Shown here: one piece after another, positions 1 through 7,090 of the stretch
How positions within the stretch are numbered: position 1 is the first letter of the stretch
Layout: each line of letters begins with the position of its first letter
DNA from: an uncultured Pseudomonadota bacterium
GTDB taxonomy: Bacteria; Pseudomonadota; Gammaproteobacteria; Burkholderiales; Rhodocyclaceae
DNA length: 11,585 bases
Direction: 5' to 3'
Assembly: GCA_903939665.1 (NCBI GenBank)
Contig: CAJAHZ010000227.1
Coordinates: forward strand, 1 to 11,585
The notes under the pieces: generated by a model
What the model was told of the DNA's origin: nothing
The model's input: the letters and a program-made list of their open reading frames with translations, nothing else
Database searches by the model: none
Position numbers and translations under genes: made by a program

Positions 1-565
1 AGGCGCCGTCCTTGGTGTACTTGGTCTTCTTGTCATCAGCGCCCGGCATGGTGCGGGCATCGGTGTGGCAGGTGGCCCAGCAACCAACCTGTGCGCCAGT
101 CAGTGTTTTGTCGCCAGCCGCAACAGATACCTTGTCGTTGGCGAACATCACCGCGACCTTGACTTCGTTTTCCTTGTCGGCACTGTTCGCACCACCTGCC
201 GGCGCCTTGAAGGTCAGGCGGAAGTAGGCGTTGTCCTTGTCATAGGCGGCCTGCAGGGTCACCGGGAAGTTCAGGGTCTTCGGCGCGCCAACGGGCTCCA
301 GTTCCTTGCCGGCCAGCTTCTTCATGTCGAAGTTCAGGCCACCTTTTTCTTCGTGACAGCCGACGCAGCTTTCGCCCTTGGTCAGGCCGACGCGGCCGCT
401 GTGATCGGACTTCTTGGTGATCCACTCGATCGGCGTCACGCCGGGATGGAAAACCTGAATGTCGCGCTTGGGAACTTTGGACCAGTCAGGCGCTGCATGC
501 GCGAGTTGCGAACCGAAGGCCAGCAGGGCGCCAAGAACAGCAAAGGAAACGGCAGTCTTTTTCAT
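1..565 (-). CDS. Secreted c-type cytochrome with ethylbenzene-dehydrogenase-like haem-binding domain (partial, 3' end missing)
   Basis: The frame opens with ATG at 565 and runs off the left edge after 188 codons. GGAGAAG sits 5 nt before the start. The N-terminus is a signal peptide (MKKTAVSFAVLGALLAFG, cleavage likely after AHA, residue 24), so the product is periplasmic. A canonical haem c motif CVGCH lies at residues 67-71. A second, spaced motif CWATCH lies at residues 162-167; it has three residues between the cysteines instead of two. The stretch between them (about 90-160, with AYFRLTFKAP and VKVAVMFAND) resembles the beta-rich haem-binding domain of the ethylbenzene dehydrogenase/DMSO reductase type II gamma-subunit family. 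It follows the NapC-type gene by 51 nt on the same strand, so it probably accepts electrons from that quinol dehydrogenase. The terminal acceptor is unknown. The family call is from recognition, not a database search. Confidence 0.75.
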   Translation of the reverse strand, partial: MKKTAVSFAVLGALLAFGSQLAHAAPDWSKVPKRDIQVFHPGVTPIEWITKKSDHSGRVGLTKGESCVGCHEEKGGLNFDMKKLAGKELEPVGAPKTLNFPVTLQAAYDKDNAYFRLTFKAPAGGANSADKENEVKVAVMFANDKVSVAAGDKTLTGAQVGCWATCHTDARTMPGADDKKTKYTKDGA

Positions 566-616
566 ATGATCTTCTCCACTCGATTGAACAGGTGTGTGAC
601 TTTAACTGACAACGGG

Positions 617-1204
617 TCAATCGTCGTCATCCTCTTTCATGCCCTTTGGCTTGTGATGCGCGATACCCTTGTGGCAGTCGATACAGGTCTTTTTGTCGTC
701 CTGGGCGATTTTGTGCATTTTTGCTGCGCGCAGCTTCTGTTTTTCAGGGTTCATGCCGTCAAAGCTGTGGCAGTTGCGGCACTCGCGCGAGTCGCTCTTT
801 TTCATGCGCTCCCACTCGTGGGTTGCCAGTTCGAGGCGCTTGGCTTCGAATTTTTCCTTGGTGTCGATGGTGCCCATGATCTTGCCATAGATTTCCTGGC
901 TCGCCTGGACCTTGCGCATCATCTTGTGTCCCCAGTCCCTGGGAACGTGGCAGTCGGAGCAGACGGCGCGCACGCCGGTGCGGTTCGTGTAGTGAATCGT
1001 TTCCTTGTATTCCACGTAGACGTTGTCACGCATTTCGTGGCAGGAAATGCAGAATTCCAGCGTGTTGGTCGCTTCCATCGCGGTGTTGAATCCACCCCAG
1101 AAGAAGATGCCGGAGATGAAACCGACCGAGAGCAGGGCCAGTAGCGAGTATTTCGTGCTCGGGCGCTTGAGTTTAGCCCAGAAGCCGGAAGCGTTGTCGG
1201 ACAT
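617..1204 (-). CDS. NapC/NirT-family tetrahaem cytochrome c (membrane quinol dehydrogenase)
   Basis: This is a 195-residue protein, the usual length for NapC/NirT. It has one N-terminal membrane anchor (about residues 19-38) and a periplasmic part with four CXXCH motifs: CISCH at 52-56, CSDCH at 82-86, CRNCH at 142-146 and CIDCH at 174-178. The context EFCISCHEM around haem 1 is typical of the family. Members oxidise membrane quinol and pass electrons to periplasmic reductases or small cytochromes. The C-terminus ends in an acidic tail (KEDDDD). The ATG at 1204 is preceded by AGAGGGGG with a 7-nt gap, a strong ribosome binding site. It is the first gene of a two-gene unit with the secreted cytochrome downstream. 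No nap, nrf or nir catalytic subunit is visible, so I do not assign napC, nirT or nrfH. Its four haems depend on the Ccm machinery encoded just upstream. Confidence 0.93.
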   Translation of the reverse strand: MSDNASGFWAKLKRPSTKYSLLALLSVGFISGIFFWGGFNTAMEATNTLEFCISCHEMRDNVYVEYKETIHYTNRTGVRAVCSDCHVPRDWGHKMMRKVQASQEIYGKIMGTIDTKEKFEAKRLELATHEWERMKKSDSRECRNCHSFDGMNPEKQKLRAAKMHKIAQDDKKTCIDCHKGIAHHKPKGMKEDDDD

Positions 1205-1259
1205 GGTGAAACCCCCTCTTAATTTGATGTGTGCTCAGCCGGATTGATCCGCGATGAAG

Positions 1260-1308
1260 CCGGCGAATTTTAGCGAAAGAGCAAAGCGGGCGGTTTGATC
1301 TAGGTTAA
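1260..1308 (-). promoter_or_regulatory. Candidate FNR/Anr-activated promoter of the tetrahaem cytochrome unit
   Basis: Read on the minus strand, 1308-1295 is TTAAC-CTAG-ATCAA, 8 of 10 matches to the FNR consensus TTGAT-N4-ATCAA with one perfect half-site. A -10-like TAAAAT lies at 1272-1267. If transcription starts at 1260, the box is centred exactly at -41.5, the standard class II FNR position, leaving a 56-nt leader to the ATG at 1204. The spacing and the match are seen; the regulation is inferred. Confidence 0.5.
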
Positions 1309-1312
1309 GTTA

Positions 1313-1331
1313 TCCCTACATTTTTTAGGGA
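1313..1331. repeat. Perfect inverted repeat TCCCTA-N7-TAGGGA upstream of the cytochrome promoter
   Basis: Six-base perfect arms (1313-1318 and 1326-1331) flank a 7-nt T-rich spacer. The centre (1322) is 62 bp upstream of the predicted start of the tetrahaem cytochrome transcript, so it could be an operator for a second regulator. It could also be a weak hairpin in the 3' end of the ccm transcript. No U-tract follows on either strand, so it is not a standard intrinsic terminator. Confidence 0.35.
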
Positions 1332-1354
1332 ATGGGTCCGCGCCGCGCACCTTG

Positions 1355-2587
1355 TCATGGCTGAACCTGGTCGATGATCAGTCGTACGCCCTGCTTGCCC
1401 GGGCGGACATCGTGGATTTTGCCAAACAGGTCGCCGCTCGAAGTCTGTGCCTTGCCGGCTTTGGCGATTCGGGCTTCGATATCGACTGACTTGAATTCGG
1501 AGATTTTTCGTCCACCCGGGAGGGCCATTGAATCATCAAGGCGGAAACGCAAGGGCAGGTCGCTTGCCGAGTTACGCATCACCGCCAGCGGCATGCGCTG
1601 ACCGTCTGTGGCGCGGGCAAAAACGAAGAGTACGTCGTCGGGCTTGATCTGCCCGGCGAGTTTCGGGCTGAGCGTCACTTCGCCGCTGATATTTGGGGTC
1701 GCTGCGGCTTTTTTGTTCTGCGGGCCCGTGCCTGCGGCGATTTCCTTGGCTTTGGCGACAGCCGCTTCAACCGAAGCGGCTTCTTCCGAGCCCGGCTCGA
1801 GTTGCAGCAGGAGGCGCGACCAATAGTCGGCTGCGGCGGCAAAATCGCGTCGGTCGCTCGCCGCTGCACCGGCCAGCAGAAGCGCCTGCGGCTCGTTCGG
1901 GTCGAGTTTCAGCGCGCGGGCGAGCAGCTCGCTCGGTTTGCCCTGCAGATCGCCCTTTCGGGTCTGCGCCAGAACTTCGGCGTAGTCGGCCAGCAGCGTT
2001 GCGTCCTTGTCCAGCACGGAACTGGCGTGGCTGTATGCTTCGGCGGCTTCGGCAAAGCGCTGGAGCGTCTTGTACGAGCGCGCCAGCATGATCCAGCCGT
2101 TGGCATCGTCGGGATTGTTCTTCAGCTTCTCGGCCAGCTTGCCGACCATTTCTTCGATCTGTCCCGGGCTGATGCGCGACTGCGCCTGCGTTTGCATCGG
2201 GTCCAGACCCTTTGGGTTGCCGAGCAGCGCGTAGCCGACCGCTGCGGCAAGCGGCAGGGCGATGATCAGGGCCATTGCGGTTTTTCGGCTGGCCGGTGCG
2301 GCAAGCTTCTCGGCTTCATCATCGCTTTTGCCTTGTACTTCTTCCAGCAGGCGACGCTGCAATTCACGCCGGGCCTGTTCGAAATCGGCCGCTGAGAGCG
2401 AGGCTTCTGCGTGCTCGCGGTCCAGTTCGGCAAGCTGGTCGCGGAAAATCGCCAGATTGGCTTCGCGTCGACCGTTGGCGGCGATATGGCTAGCCTTCGG
2501 TACGCGTAACAGCGGGAGCAGCAGGCGGGCGGTGACGACGATGACAAGCAGTGCTGCCACGGCGGTGAAAACAGAGAGTGCGGTCAT
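1355..2587 (-). CDS. ccmI: Cytochrome c maturation protein CcmI (TPR apocytochrome chaperone)
   Basis: This 410-residue protein binds the C-terminal part of apocytochromes c and delivers them to the CcmF/CcmH ligation complex. It has an N-terminal membrane helix (about 4-25), a cytoplasmic loop rich in charged helix (40-90), a second membrane helix (104-123), periplasmic TPR repeats (about 143-265, e.g. NGWIMLARSYKTLQRFAEAAEAY within 163-185) and a C-terminal beta-type domain (about 299-410). This is the CcmI layout of Pseudomonas and other betaproteobacteria. In E. coli the equivalent is fused to CcmH. The ATG at 2587 overlaps the ccmH stop by one base (TAATG), so the two are translationally coupled. 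It is the last gene of the ccm operon; no clear intrinsic terminator follows its stop. Confidence 0.93.
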   Translation of the reverse strand: MTALSVFTAVAALLVIVVTARLLLPLLRVPKASHIAANGRREANLAIFRDQLAELDREHAEASLSAADFEQARRELQRRLLEEVQGKSDDEAEKLAAPASRKTAMALIIALPLAAAVGYALLGNPKGLDPMQTQAQSRISPGQIEEMVGKLAEKLKNNPDDANGWIMLARSYKTLQRFAEAAEAYSHASSVLDKDATLLADYAEVLAQTRKGDLQGKPSELLARALKLDPNEPQALLLAGAAASDRRDFAAAADYWSRLLLQLEPGSEEAASVEAAVAKAKEIAAGTGPQNKKAAATPNISGEVTLSPKLAGQIKPDDVLFVFARATDGQRMPLAVMRNSASDLPLRFRLDDSMALPGGRKISEFKSVDIEARIAKAGKAQTSSGDLFGKIHDVRPGKQGVRLIIDQVQP

Positions 2588-3051
2588 TATTTTTCGTCTT
2601 CGTTCTGGAGCAGTGCGTCGGCCTGTGATTGTTCTTCGGCATTGAGTGGCGCATCGCTGATTTCAGCGTTGCGCCGGCGCAGGTAGCGGATCAGTGCGAA
2701 CAGGCCCAGCGCGAACAAGGCGCCTGGCCCGAACCACAGGAGCAGCGTGGTTCCCTTGAGCGGTGGGCGATAGCGCACGAAGTCGCCGTAGCGCGCGACC
2801 ATGAAGTCGAGGATTTCGGCGTCGCTTTTGCCATCCTTGATCAGCGTGCGGATTTCAGTCCTTAAATCGTTCGCCAGTTCGGCGTGCGATCCGGACAGCG
2901 ATTCGTTCTGGCAGACCAGGCAGCGCAATTCGTCGGAGATCGCCACCATGCGTTTTTCGACCACTTCGTCGACGGCCATCGGCGCGGCTTCTTTGGCATG
3001 CGCAGCAAGCGCAGCGAATGCCAGTGCGAGAATCAACAGCCCGCGCTTCAT
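2587..3051 (-). CDS. ccmH: Cytochrome c maturation protein CcmH (thiol oxidoreductase, CcmL/CycL type)
   Basis: This 154-residue protein is the short, stand-alone form of CcmH. It has a signal peptide (about residues 1-19, ending AHA), the diagnostic LRCLVCQN motif with redox cysteines C44 and C47, the helical domain that follows (GSHAELANDLR at 54-64), one membrane helix (about 103-122) and a charged cytoplasmic tail. The family reduces the disulfide of apocytochrome CXXCH motifs so that haem can attach, working with CcmG, CcmF and CcmI. The ATG at 3051 overlaps the ccmG stop as ATGA, and the stop overlaps the ccmI start. Confidence 0.96.
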   Translation of the reverse strand: MKRGLLILALAFAALAAHAKEAAPMAVDEVVEKRMVAISDELRCLVCQNESLSGSHAELANDLRTEIRTLIKDGKSDAEILDFMVARYGDFVRYRPPLKGTTLLLWFGPGALFALGLFALIRYLRRRNAEISDAPLNAEEQSQADALLQNEDEK

Positions 3052-3632
3052 TTGGACAGTTCCATAATCAGCGGCAGGATCTTGCCGGAGAAGACGTCGG
3101 GCGAGATCGGGCCCGTATGTTTCATGCGGATGATGCCGGTCTTGTCGATGACGTAGGTTTCCGGAACGCCATAGACGCCGTAGTCGATGCCGACGCGACC
3201 GTCGAGGTCGAGTACCGATAGCGTATAGGGGTTGCCGTGCTTGGCCAGCCAGCCGCCAGCGCGTGCGATTGCCTGTTTCTGTTCCGTCGCGGGGTCGATT
3301 TTGTCGGTATCGATGCCGCCATCGCCGCGTATTTCCTTGTAGTTAAGGCCGATCAGCGGCACGGTTTTGGTCTTTGCCAACTCGACCAGTACCGGATGCT
3401 CCTGCCGGCAGGATACACACCACGAGGACCAGACGTTGAGCAGCCATACCTTGCCCTGCATGTCTCTTGGCGAGAAGAATTGTCCCGGCGCATCGATTTG
3501 CGGCAGAGAGAATATTGGCGCGGGTTTGCCAACCAGGGGCGAGGGGACGTCGCGTGGATTGAGGTTGAGTCCGACGGCGAGCAACAAAACGAGGACGGCG
3601 AAGCCGATCAGTGGCCAGAGAAATTTATTCAT
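3048..3632 (-). CDS. ccmG: Thiol:disulfide interchange protein CcmG/DsbE
   Basis: This 194-residue membrane-anchored thioredoxin-fold protein supplies reductant for apocytochrome c thiols in the periplasm. It has one N-terminal membrane helix (about 4-22), then a thioredoxin domain with the active site WCVSC (C72, C75) and the cis-proline motif GVPET at 155-159. The frame is open 51 codons further upstream inside ccmF, but ATG at 3632 is chosen: it begins the anchor (MNKFLWPLIG), overlaps the ccmF stop as ATGA, and gives the family length. Relative to E. coli CcmG there are about 14 extra residues after LNYKEIR (about 103-117, GDGGIDTDKIDPATE). I recall similar loops in other betaproteobacteria. 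Confidence 0.95.
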   Translation of the reverse strand: MNKFLWPLIGFAVLVLLLAVGLNLNPRDVPSPLVGKPAPIFSLPQIDAPGQFFSPRDMQGKVWLLNVWSSWCVSCRQEHPVLVELAKTKTVPLIGLNYKEIRGDGGIDTDKIDPATEQKQAIARAGGWLAKHGNPYTLSVLDLDGRVGIDYGVYGVPETYVIDKTGIIRMKHTGPISPDVFSGKILPLIMELSK

Positions 3633-5617
3633 GCTGTTTTTGCGCCTGTAGGAATGGTCGCGCCAGCGCGCGCCCTGATGCGATAGCGCCGGTCCGACAA
3701 GGCGATCAGCCCGCCGAGCGCCATCAGCACACAACCGCCCCAGATCCAGTCGACGAAAGGTTTGTAATAGACGCGGACAGCCCATGCGGCTTCCGGGTGC
3801 GACTTGTCGATCGGTTCGCCAAGCGACACGTAAACGTCGCGCAGAAAGCCGGTGTCAATGGCCGCTTCGGTCATCGGCATTGAAGAGGATGCGTAGAAAC
3901 GCTTTTCCGGATGCATTTTCCGGAGCGATTTCTCGTTTTTCAGGAGGTCGATGTCGCCAACCAGTGCCGTGTAGTTCGGCCCCTTTTTCTCACGCACGCC
4001 GTTGAAGCGGAAGGTGTAGCCGCCCACCGAAACGGTATCGCCGATCTCCATTTTCACGTCTTTTTCGGCCTGGTAGCCATTGACCATGGTGACGCCGATA
4101 ACAAAGACGGCGATCCCCACGTGGGCCGTGTGCATGCCGAAAAAGCTGCGTGGTTGCTTCAGCGCGGCAGCAATGAAAGGTTGGTCGGCGCGCGTCGATT
4201 GCACGCGCTCGACGAAATTGAGCGTGCCGGCGATGACAATCCAGGCGGCAAGCAGCAGGCCGAGGGCAATCAGCGGCGTCCATTCGCCGTAGAGGAAGGG
4301 CGTTGCGATACCAACCACTGCCGCCGCGAGGAAAGCCCAGCGCAGTGTGCGCGCCAGTTCAGCGAAAGAGGCGTGCTTCCAGCGTGCGAAAGGCCCGACG
4401 CCCATCAGGAAGAGCGCTGGCACCATCAGCGGCGCAAATACCGTGTTGAAGTAGGGTGGGCCGACCGACAGCTTGCCCATGCCGAGTGCGTCGATCAGCA
4501 GCGGGTAGAGCGTGCCGAGCAGCACCGACGAACAGGCGACGACCAGCAGTACGTTATTGGTGAGCAGCAGCGATTCGCGGGAAAGCAGGCCAAAGCGACC
4601 GCCGAGGCCGACCTTCGGGGCGCGCCAGGCAAACAGGGCCAGCGAGCCGCCGATGACGACCACGAGGAAGGCGAGGATGAAGATGCCGCGCTTCGGGTCT
4701 GTGGCGAAGGCGTGAACCGAGGTCAGCACGCCGGAGCGCACGAGGAAGGTGCCGAGCAGCGAGAGCGAGAAGGCCGAGATGGCGAGCAGCACCGTCCAGT
4801 TCTTGAAACTGCCGCGCTTTTCGGTGACGGCCAGTGAATGCACCAGCGCTGTACCGACCAGCCAGGGCATGAACGAGGCATTTTCGACCGGATCCCAGAA
4901 CCACCAGCCGCCCCAGCCGAGTTCGTAATATGCCCACCACGAGCCGAGCGCGATGCCGAGCGTCAGGAAAATCCAGGCCGCTGTTGTCCACGGGCGTGAC
5001 CAGCGTGCCCAGGCGGCATCCAGCTGCCCGGAGAGCAGCGCGGCGACGGCGAAGGCGTAAGCGACCGAGAAGCCAACGTAGCCCATGTACAGCATCGGCG
5101 GATGAATGATCAGACCGGGGTCCTGCAGCAGGGGGTTGAGGTCGCGCCCTTCTTCGGCGCCCGGTAGCAGGCGTTCGAAAGGGTTCGAGGTAATCAGGAT
5201 GAACAGCAGGAAACCGAAGGTGACCAGCCCGAGCACGCCAAGGACACGCGCCGTCATGCGCTCCGGCAGTTGCTGTGAAAAGGCCGCGACAGCAATCGTC
5301 CATAACGAAAGCATGACCACCCAGAGCAACAAGGAGCCCTCGTGGCCGCCCCACACGGCGGCAACGCGGTAGGGCAGCGGCAAGAGCGTATTCGAATGCT
5401 GCGCGACGTAGACGACCGAGAAGTCGTTTTGCACAAATGCCGCAGTCAGGCAGCCGAAGGCGACGACCATCAGGAATGCCAGCACCTGCGCTGCCGGGCG
5501 GGCCAATGCGATCCAGGCCAGACGGTTCTTGTGGGCGCCAACGAGCGGCAGGGTGCCGAGCAACAGCGCCACGCACAAGGCGACGATGAGGGCGAAGTGG
5601 CCGAGTTCTGGAATCAT
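3629..5617 (-). CDS. ccmF: Haem lyase CcmF
   Basis: This 662-residue polytopic membrane protein is the catalytic haem lyase that takes haem from CcmE and joins it to apocytochrome cysteines. The tryptophan-rich periplasmic WWD motif is clear (GWGGWWFWDPVENASF, about 234-249). Histidines at the family positions are visible: H172 (IHPPMLY) and H302 (TSVHAF) as likely ligands of the substrate haem in the WWD pocket, and H260 (ALVHS) and H499 (GMHTAHVG) as likely ligands of the internal haem b. Numbering is nearly the same as in E. coli CcmF. ATG at 5617 lies 14 nt after the ccmE stop, and the stop overlaps ccmG. No frameshift or missing motif was seen. Confidence 0.97.
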   Translation of the reverse strand: MIPELGHFALIVALCVALLLGTLPLVGAHKNRLAWIALARPAAQVLAFLMVVAFGCLTAAFVQNDFSVVYVAQHSNTLLPLPYRVAAVWGGHEGSLLLWVVMLSLWTIAVAAFSQQLPERMTARVLGVLGLVTFGFLLFILITSNPFERLLPGAEEGRDLNPLLQDPGLIIHPPMLYMGYVGFSVAYAFAVAALLSGQLDAAWARWSRPWTTAAWIFLTLGIALGSWWAYYELGWGGWWFWDPVENASFMPWLVGTALVHSLAVTEKRGSFKNWTVLLAISAFSLSLLGTFLVRSGVLTSVHAFATDPKRGIFILAFLVVVIGGSLALFAWRAPKVGLGGRFGLLSRESLLLTNNVLLVVACSSVLLGTLYPLLIDALGMGKLSVGPPYFNTVFAPLMVPALFLMGVGPFARWKHASFAELARTLRWAFLAAAVVGIATPFLYGEWTPLIALGLLLAAWIVIAGTLNFVERVQSTRADQPFIAAALKQPRSFFGMHTAHVGIAVFVIGVTMVNGYQAEKDVKMEIGDTVSVGGYTFRFNGVREKKGPNYTALVGDIDLLKNEKSLRKMHPEKRFYASSSMPMTEAAIDTGFLRDVYVSLGEPIDKSHPEAAWAVRVYYKPFVDWIWGGCVLMALGGLIALSDRRYRIRARAGATIPTGAKTA

Positions 5618-5631
5618 TTGGGGTTGTCCTG

Positions 5632-6111
5632 TTACTGCTTGAGGGTTTTTGTTGCCGCTTCGGTAGCCGCCTTGCTTGCCGCGGCGCGTTGGCCGGCATC
5701 ACTCAGCGCCTTGGCGGCCTCCGGTGGCATGTAGTTCTCGTCGTGCTTGGCCAGGACTTCGTTGGCTGTGAAGACGCCGTCATCGGCGAGCTTTCCCTGT
5801 GCGACAGCGCCTTTGCCTTCCTTGAACAGGTCCGGCAGGATGCCTTTGTAGGCGACGATCATGTCCTTTTCGGTATCGGTCATGACGAAGCGGATGGTGA
5901 CACCGTCGGCCTCGCGTTTGATCGAGCCTTCCTTGACCATCCCGCCAACGCGGAATGTCTTGCCCTTCGGTGCCTCGCCTGCGGCAACCTGCGTCGGTGA
6001 GAAGAAGAACACCAGATTGCTCTGGAATGCGTTGAGCACCAGTGTTGCGGCAATGCCCAGAATGGCCAGTCCGCCGACGATCAGCGCAATGCGTTTGTGA
6101 CGTGCTTTCAA
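5632..6111 (-). CDS. ccmE: Haem chaperone CcmE
   Basis: This 159-residue protein is anchored by one N-terminal helix (about 7-27) with an OB-fold periplasmic domain. It carries haem covalently on a histidine and hands it to CcmF. The haem-binding signature is intact: LAKHDENYMPPE, with the haem-linking H123 and Y127. The core stretches FRVGGMVKEGS and GILPDLFKEG also match the family. The start is a TTG at 6111 that overlaps the ccmD stop (TTGA). AGGAG sits about 7 nt upstream and no in-frame ATG would keep the anchor, so the rare start is well supported. The tail after residue 135 is alanine- and lysine-rich and probably flexible. Confidence 0.96.
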   Translation of the reverse strand: MKARHKRIALIVGGLAILGIAATLVLNAFQSNLVFFFSPTQVAAGEAPKGKTFRVGGMVKEGSIKREADGVTIRFVMTDTEKDMIVAYKGILPDLFKEGKGAVAQGKLADDGVFTANEVLAKHDENYMPPEAAKALSDAGQRAAASKAATEAATKTLKQ

Positions 6112-6329
6112 TTTCCGCTCCTGGTGTTGCTTGAGGTGCCGCGATCGGCGCTTCTATCAGACTTCTCGGCGCGGAACTGGCGCCTCAGGCGTGCAATCAG
6201 ACTCTTCCGACCCTGAATCAGCAGGATCGGTTCCAGCAGCATCAATAAAGCCGTGACGCCGACCGAGCCCCAGACATAGACGCCGTGGTTGCCCATCGCC
6301 AGAAAATCAGAAAAACTGTTCCAGTACAT
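6108..6329 (-). CDS. ccmD: Haem exporter accessory protein CcmD
   Basis: This is a 73-residue small membrane protein. It has the family feature of a short N-terminal segment leading into one membrane helix (MGNHGVYVWGSVGVTALLML, about 12-31), then a strongly basic cytoplasmic tail (GRKSLIARLRRQFR). CcmD helps release haem-loaded CcmE from the CcmABC complex. The tail is longer than in the shortest CcmD proteins and low in complexity at the end. ATG at 6329 lies 4 nt after the ccmC stop, and its own stop overlaps the TTG start of ccmE. Position between ccmC and ccmE supports the call more than sequence, which is poorly conserved in this family. Confidence 0.92.
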   Translation of the reverse strand: MYWNSFSDFLAMGNHGVYVWGSVGVTALLMLLEPILLIQGRKSLIARLRRQFRAEKSDRSADRGTSSNTRSGN

Positions 6330-6333
6330 TTCT

Positions 6334-7083
6334 TTATTCCTTGTCGGTGAGCAGGGCGCGCACCCATTCGGTGTGCCGTTCGCGTTCGAGCATGATGCTG
6401 CGCGCGCGCATCAGCGCGACGGCGATGCTGTACATCCAGAAAGCCAGCGCGCAGAGCAGCATTCCCCAGAGCATGGTCATCGCCATCGAGGGCGACTTGG
6501 TCAGGCTGACCGACGAGCCCTGATGCAGCGTGTTCCACCACTTGACCGAGAAATAGATGATCGGAATGTTGACCACGCCGACCAGCGCGAGAATCGCGCC
6601 AGCCTTGTCGGCGCGGCGTGGGTCGTCGATCGCGGACTGCAGGGCGATGAAGCCGATATAGAGAAAAAGCAGGATCAATTCGGAAGTCAGGCGTGCATCC
6701 CATACCCACCATGCGCCCCACATCGGCTTGCCCCACAGCGCGCCGGTCCATAGGGCGAGGAAGGCGAAAACCGCGCCGGTCGGCGCCAGCGCCGAAGCCA
6801 TCATGCCCGACAGGCGGGTGTTGAAGGCCAGGCCCAATGCCGCCCAGAAGGCCATGACGAGATAAATGAACATCGACATCCAGGCAGCAGGTACGTGCAG
6901 AAAGATGATGCGGTAACCCTCACCCTGCTGCGCATCGGTCGGTGCAACGCCAAAGCCGATATACAAGCCGGCAACGCCAAAGACTGCGGCCAGCGCCCAG
7001 AACCAAGGAATCATCTTCCCGGCAATTGGGTAAAAACTCTGCGGGCTGGCGTATTTGAACCAGTTGATCAGACGGTTGTTCAT
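6334..7083 (-). CDS. ccmC: Haem handling protein CcmC
   Basis: This 249-residue membrane protein with about six helices presents haem to CcmE in the periplasm. The WWD motif is present at about 119-132 (KPMWGAWWVWDARL), flanked by the two expected axial histidines, H63 (FLHVPAAW) and H187 (NTLHQGSS). The frame can be read from a TTG at 7104 inside ccmB, but ATG at 7083 (MNNRLINWFKYASP) is preferred because it matches the family length and lies 7 nt after the ccmB stop. The ribosome binding site is weak (AAAAAAG), so coupling to ccmB translation is likely. Confidence 0.96.
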   Translation of the reverse strand: MNNRLINWFKYASPQSFYPIAGKMIPWFWALAAVFGVAGLYIGFGVAPTDAQQGEGYRIIFLHVPAAWMSMFIYLVMAFWAALGLAFNTRLSGMMASALAPTGAVFAFLALWTGALWGKPMWGAWWVWDARLTSELILLFLYIGFIALQSAIDDPRRADKAGAILALVGVVNIPIIYFSVKWWNTLHQGSSVSLTKSPSMAMTMLWGMLLCALAFWMYSIAVALMRARSIMLERERHTEWVRALLTDKE

Positions 7084-7090
7084 CTTTTTT

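Noticed and set aside
65..1144. Long open frame of 359 codons on the plus strand across both left-end cytochrome genes
   Set aside because: It is antisense to genes with clear haem motifs, signal peptide and ribosome binding sites, and its translation shows no recognisable domain. It reflects high-GC codon bias.
1311..1354. Possible intrinsic terminator after ccmI
   Set aside because: The GC-rich GGTGCGCGGCGCGGACC segment would leave a loop too short to fold well, and the TCCCTA/TAGGGA hairpin has no following U-tract. Termination may be Rho-dependent or there may be read-through.
3340..3400. Extra loop in CcmG (about residues 103-117) considered as a novel insertion
   Set aside because: I recall similar acidic loops in CcmG of other betaproteobacteria, so it is probably a lineage trait rather than something new.
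3633..3785. Upstream extension of ccmG by 51 codons into ccmF
   Set aside because: The extension is Arg-rich, has no membrane helix and lies wholly within ccmF. The ATGA overlap at 3632 with the anchor sequence right after it is the better start.
3911..4837. Open frames of 308 codons (plus strand) and, at 4554-5702, 382 codons (minus strand) over ccmF
   Set aside because: Both are shadows of ccmF. Their translations are Arg/Ala/Glu-rich without motifs, while the ccmF frame carries the WWD motif and all expected histidines.
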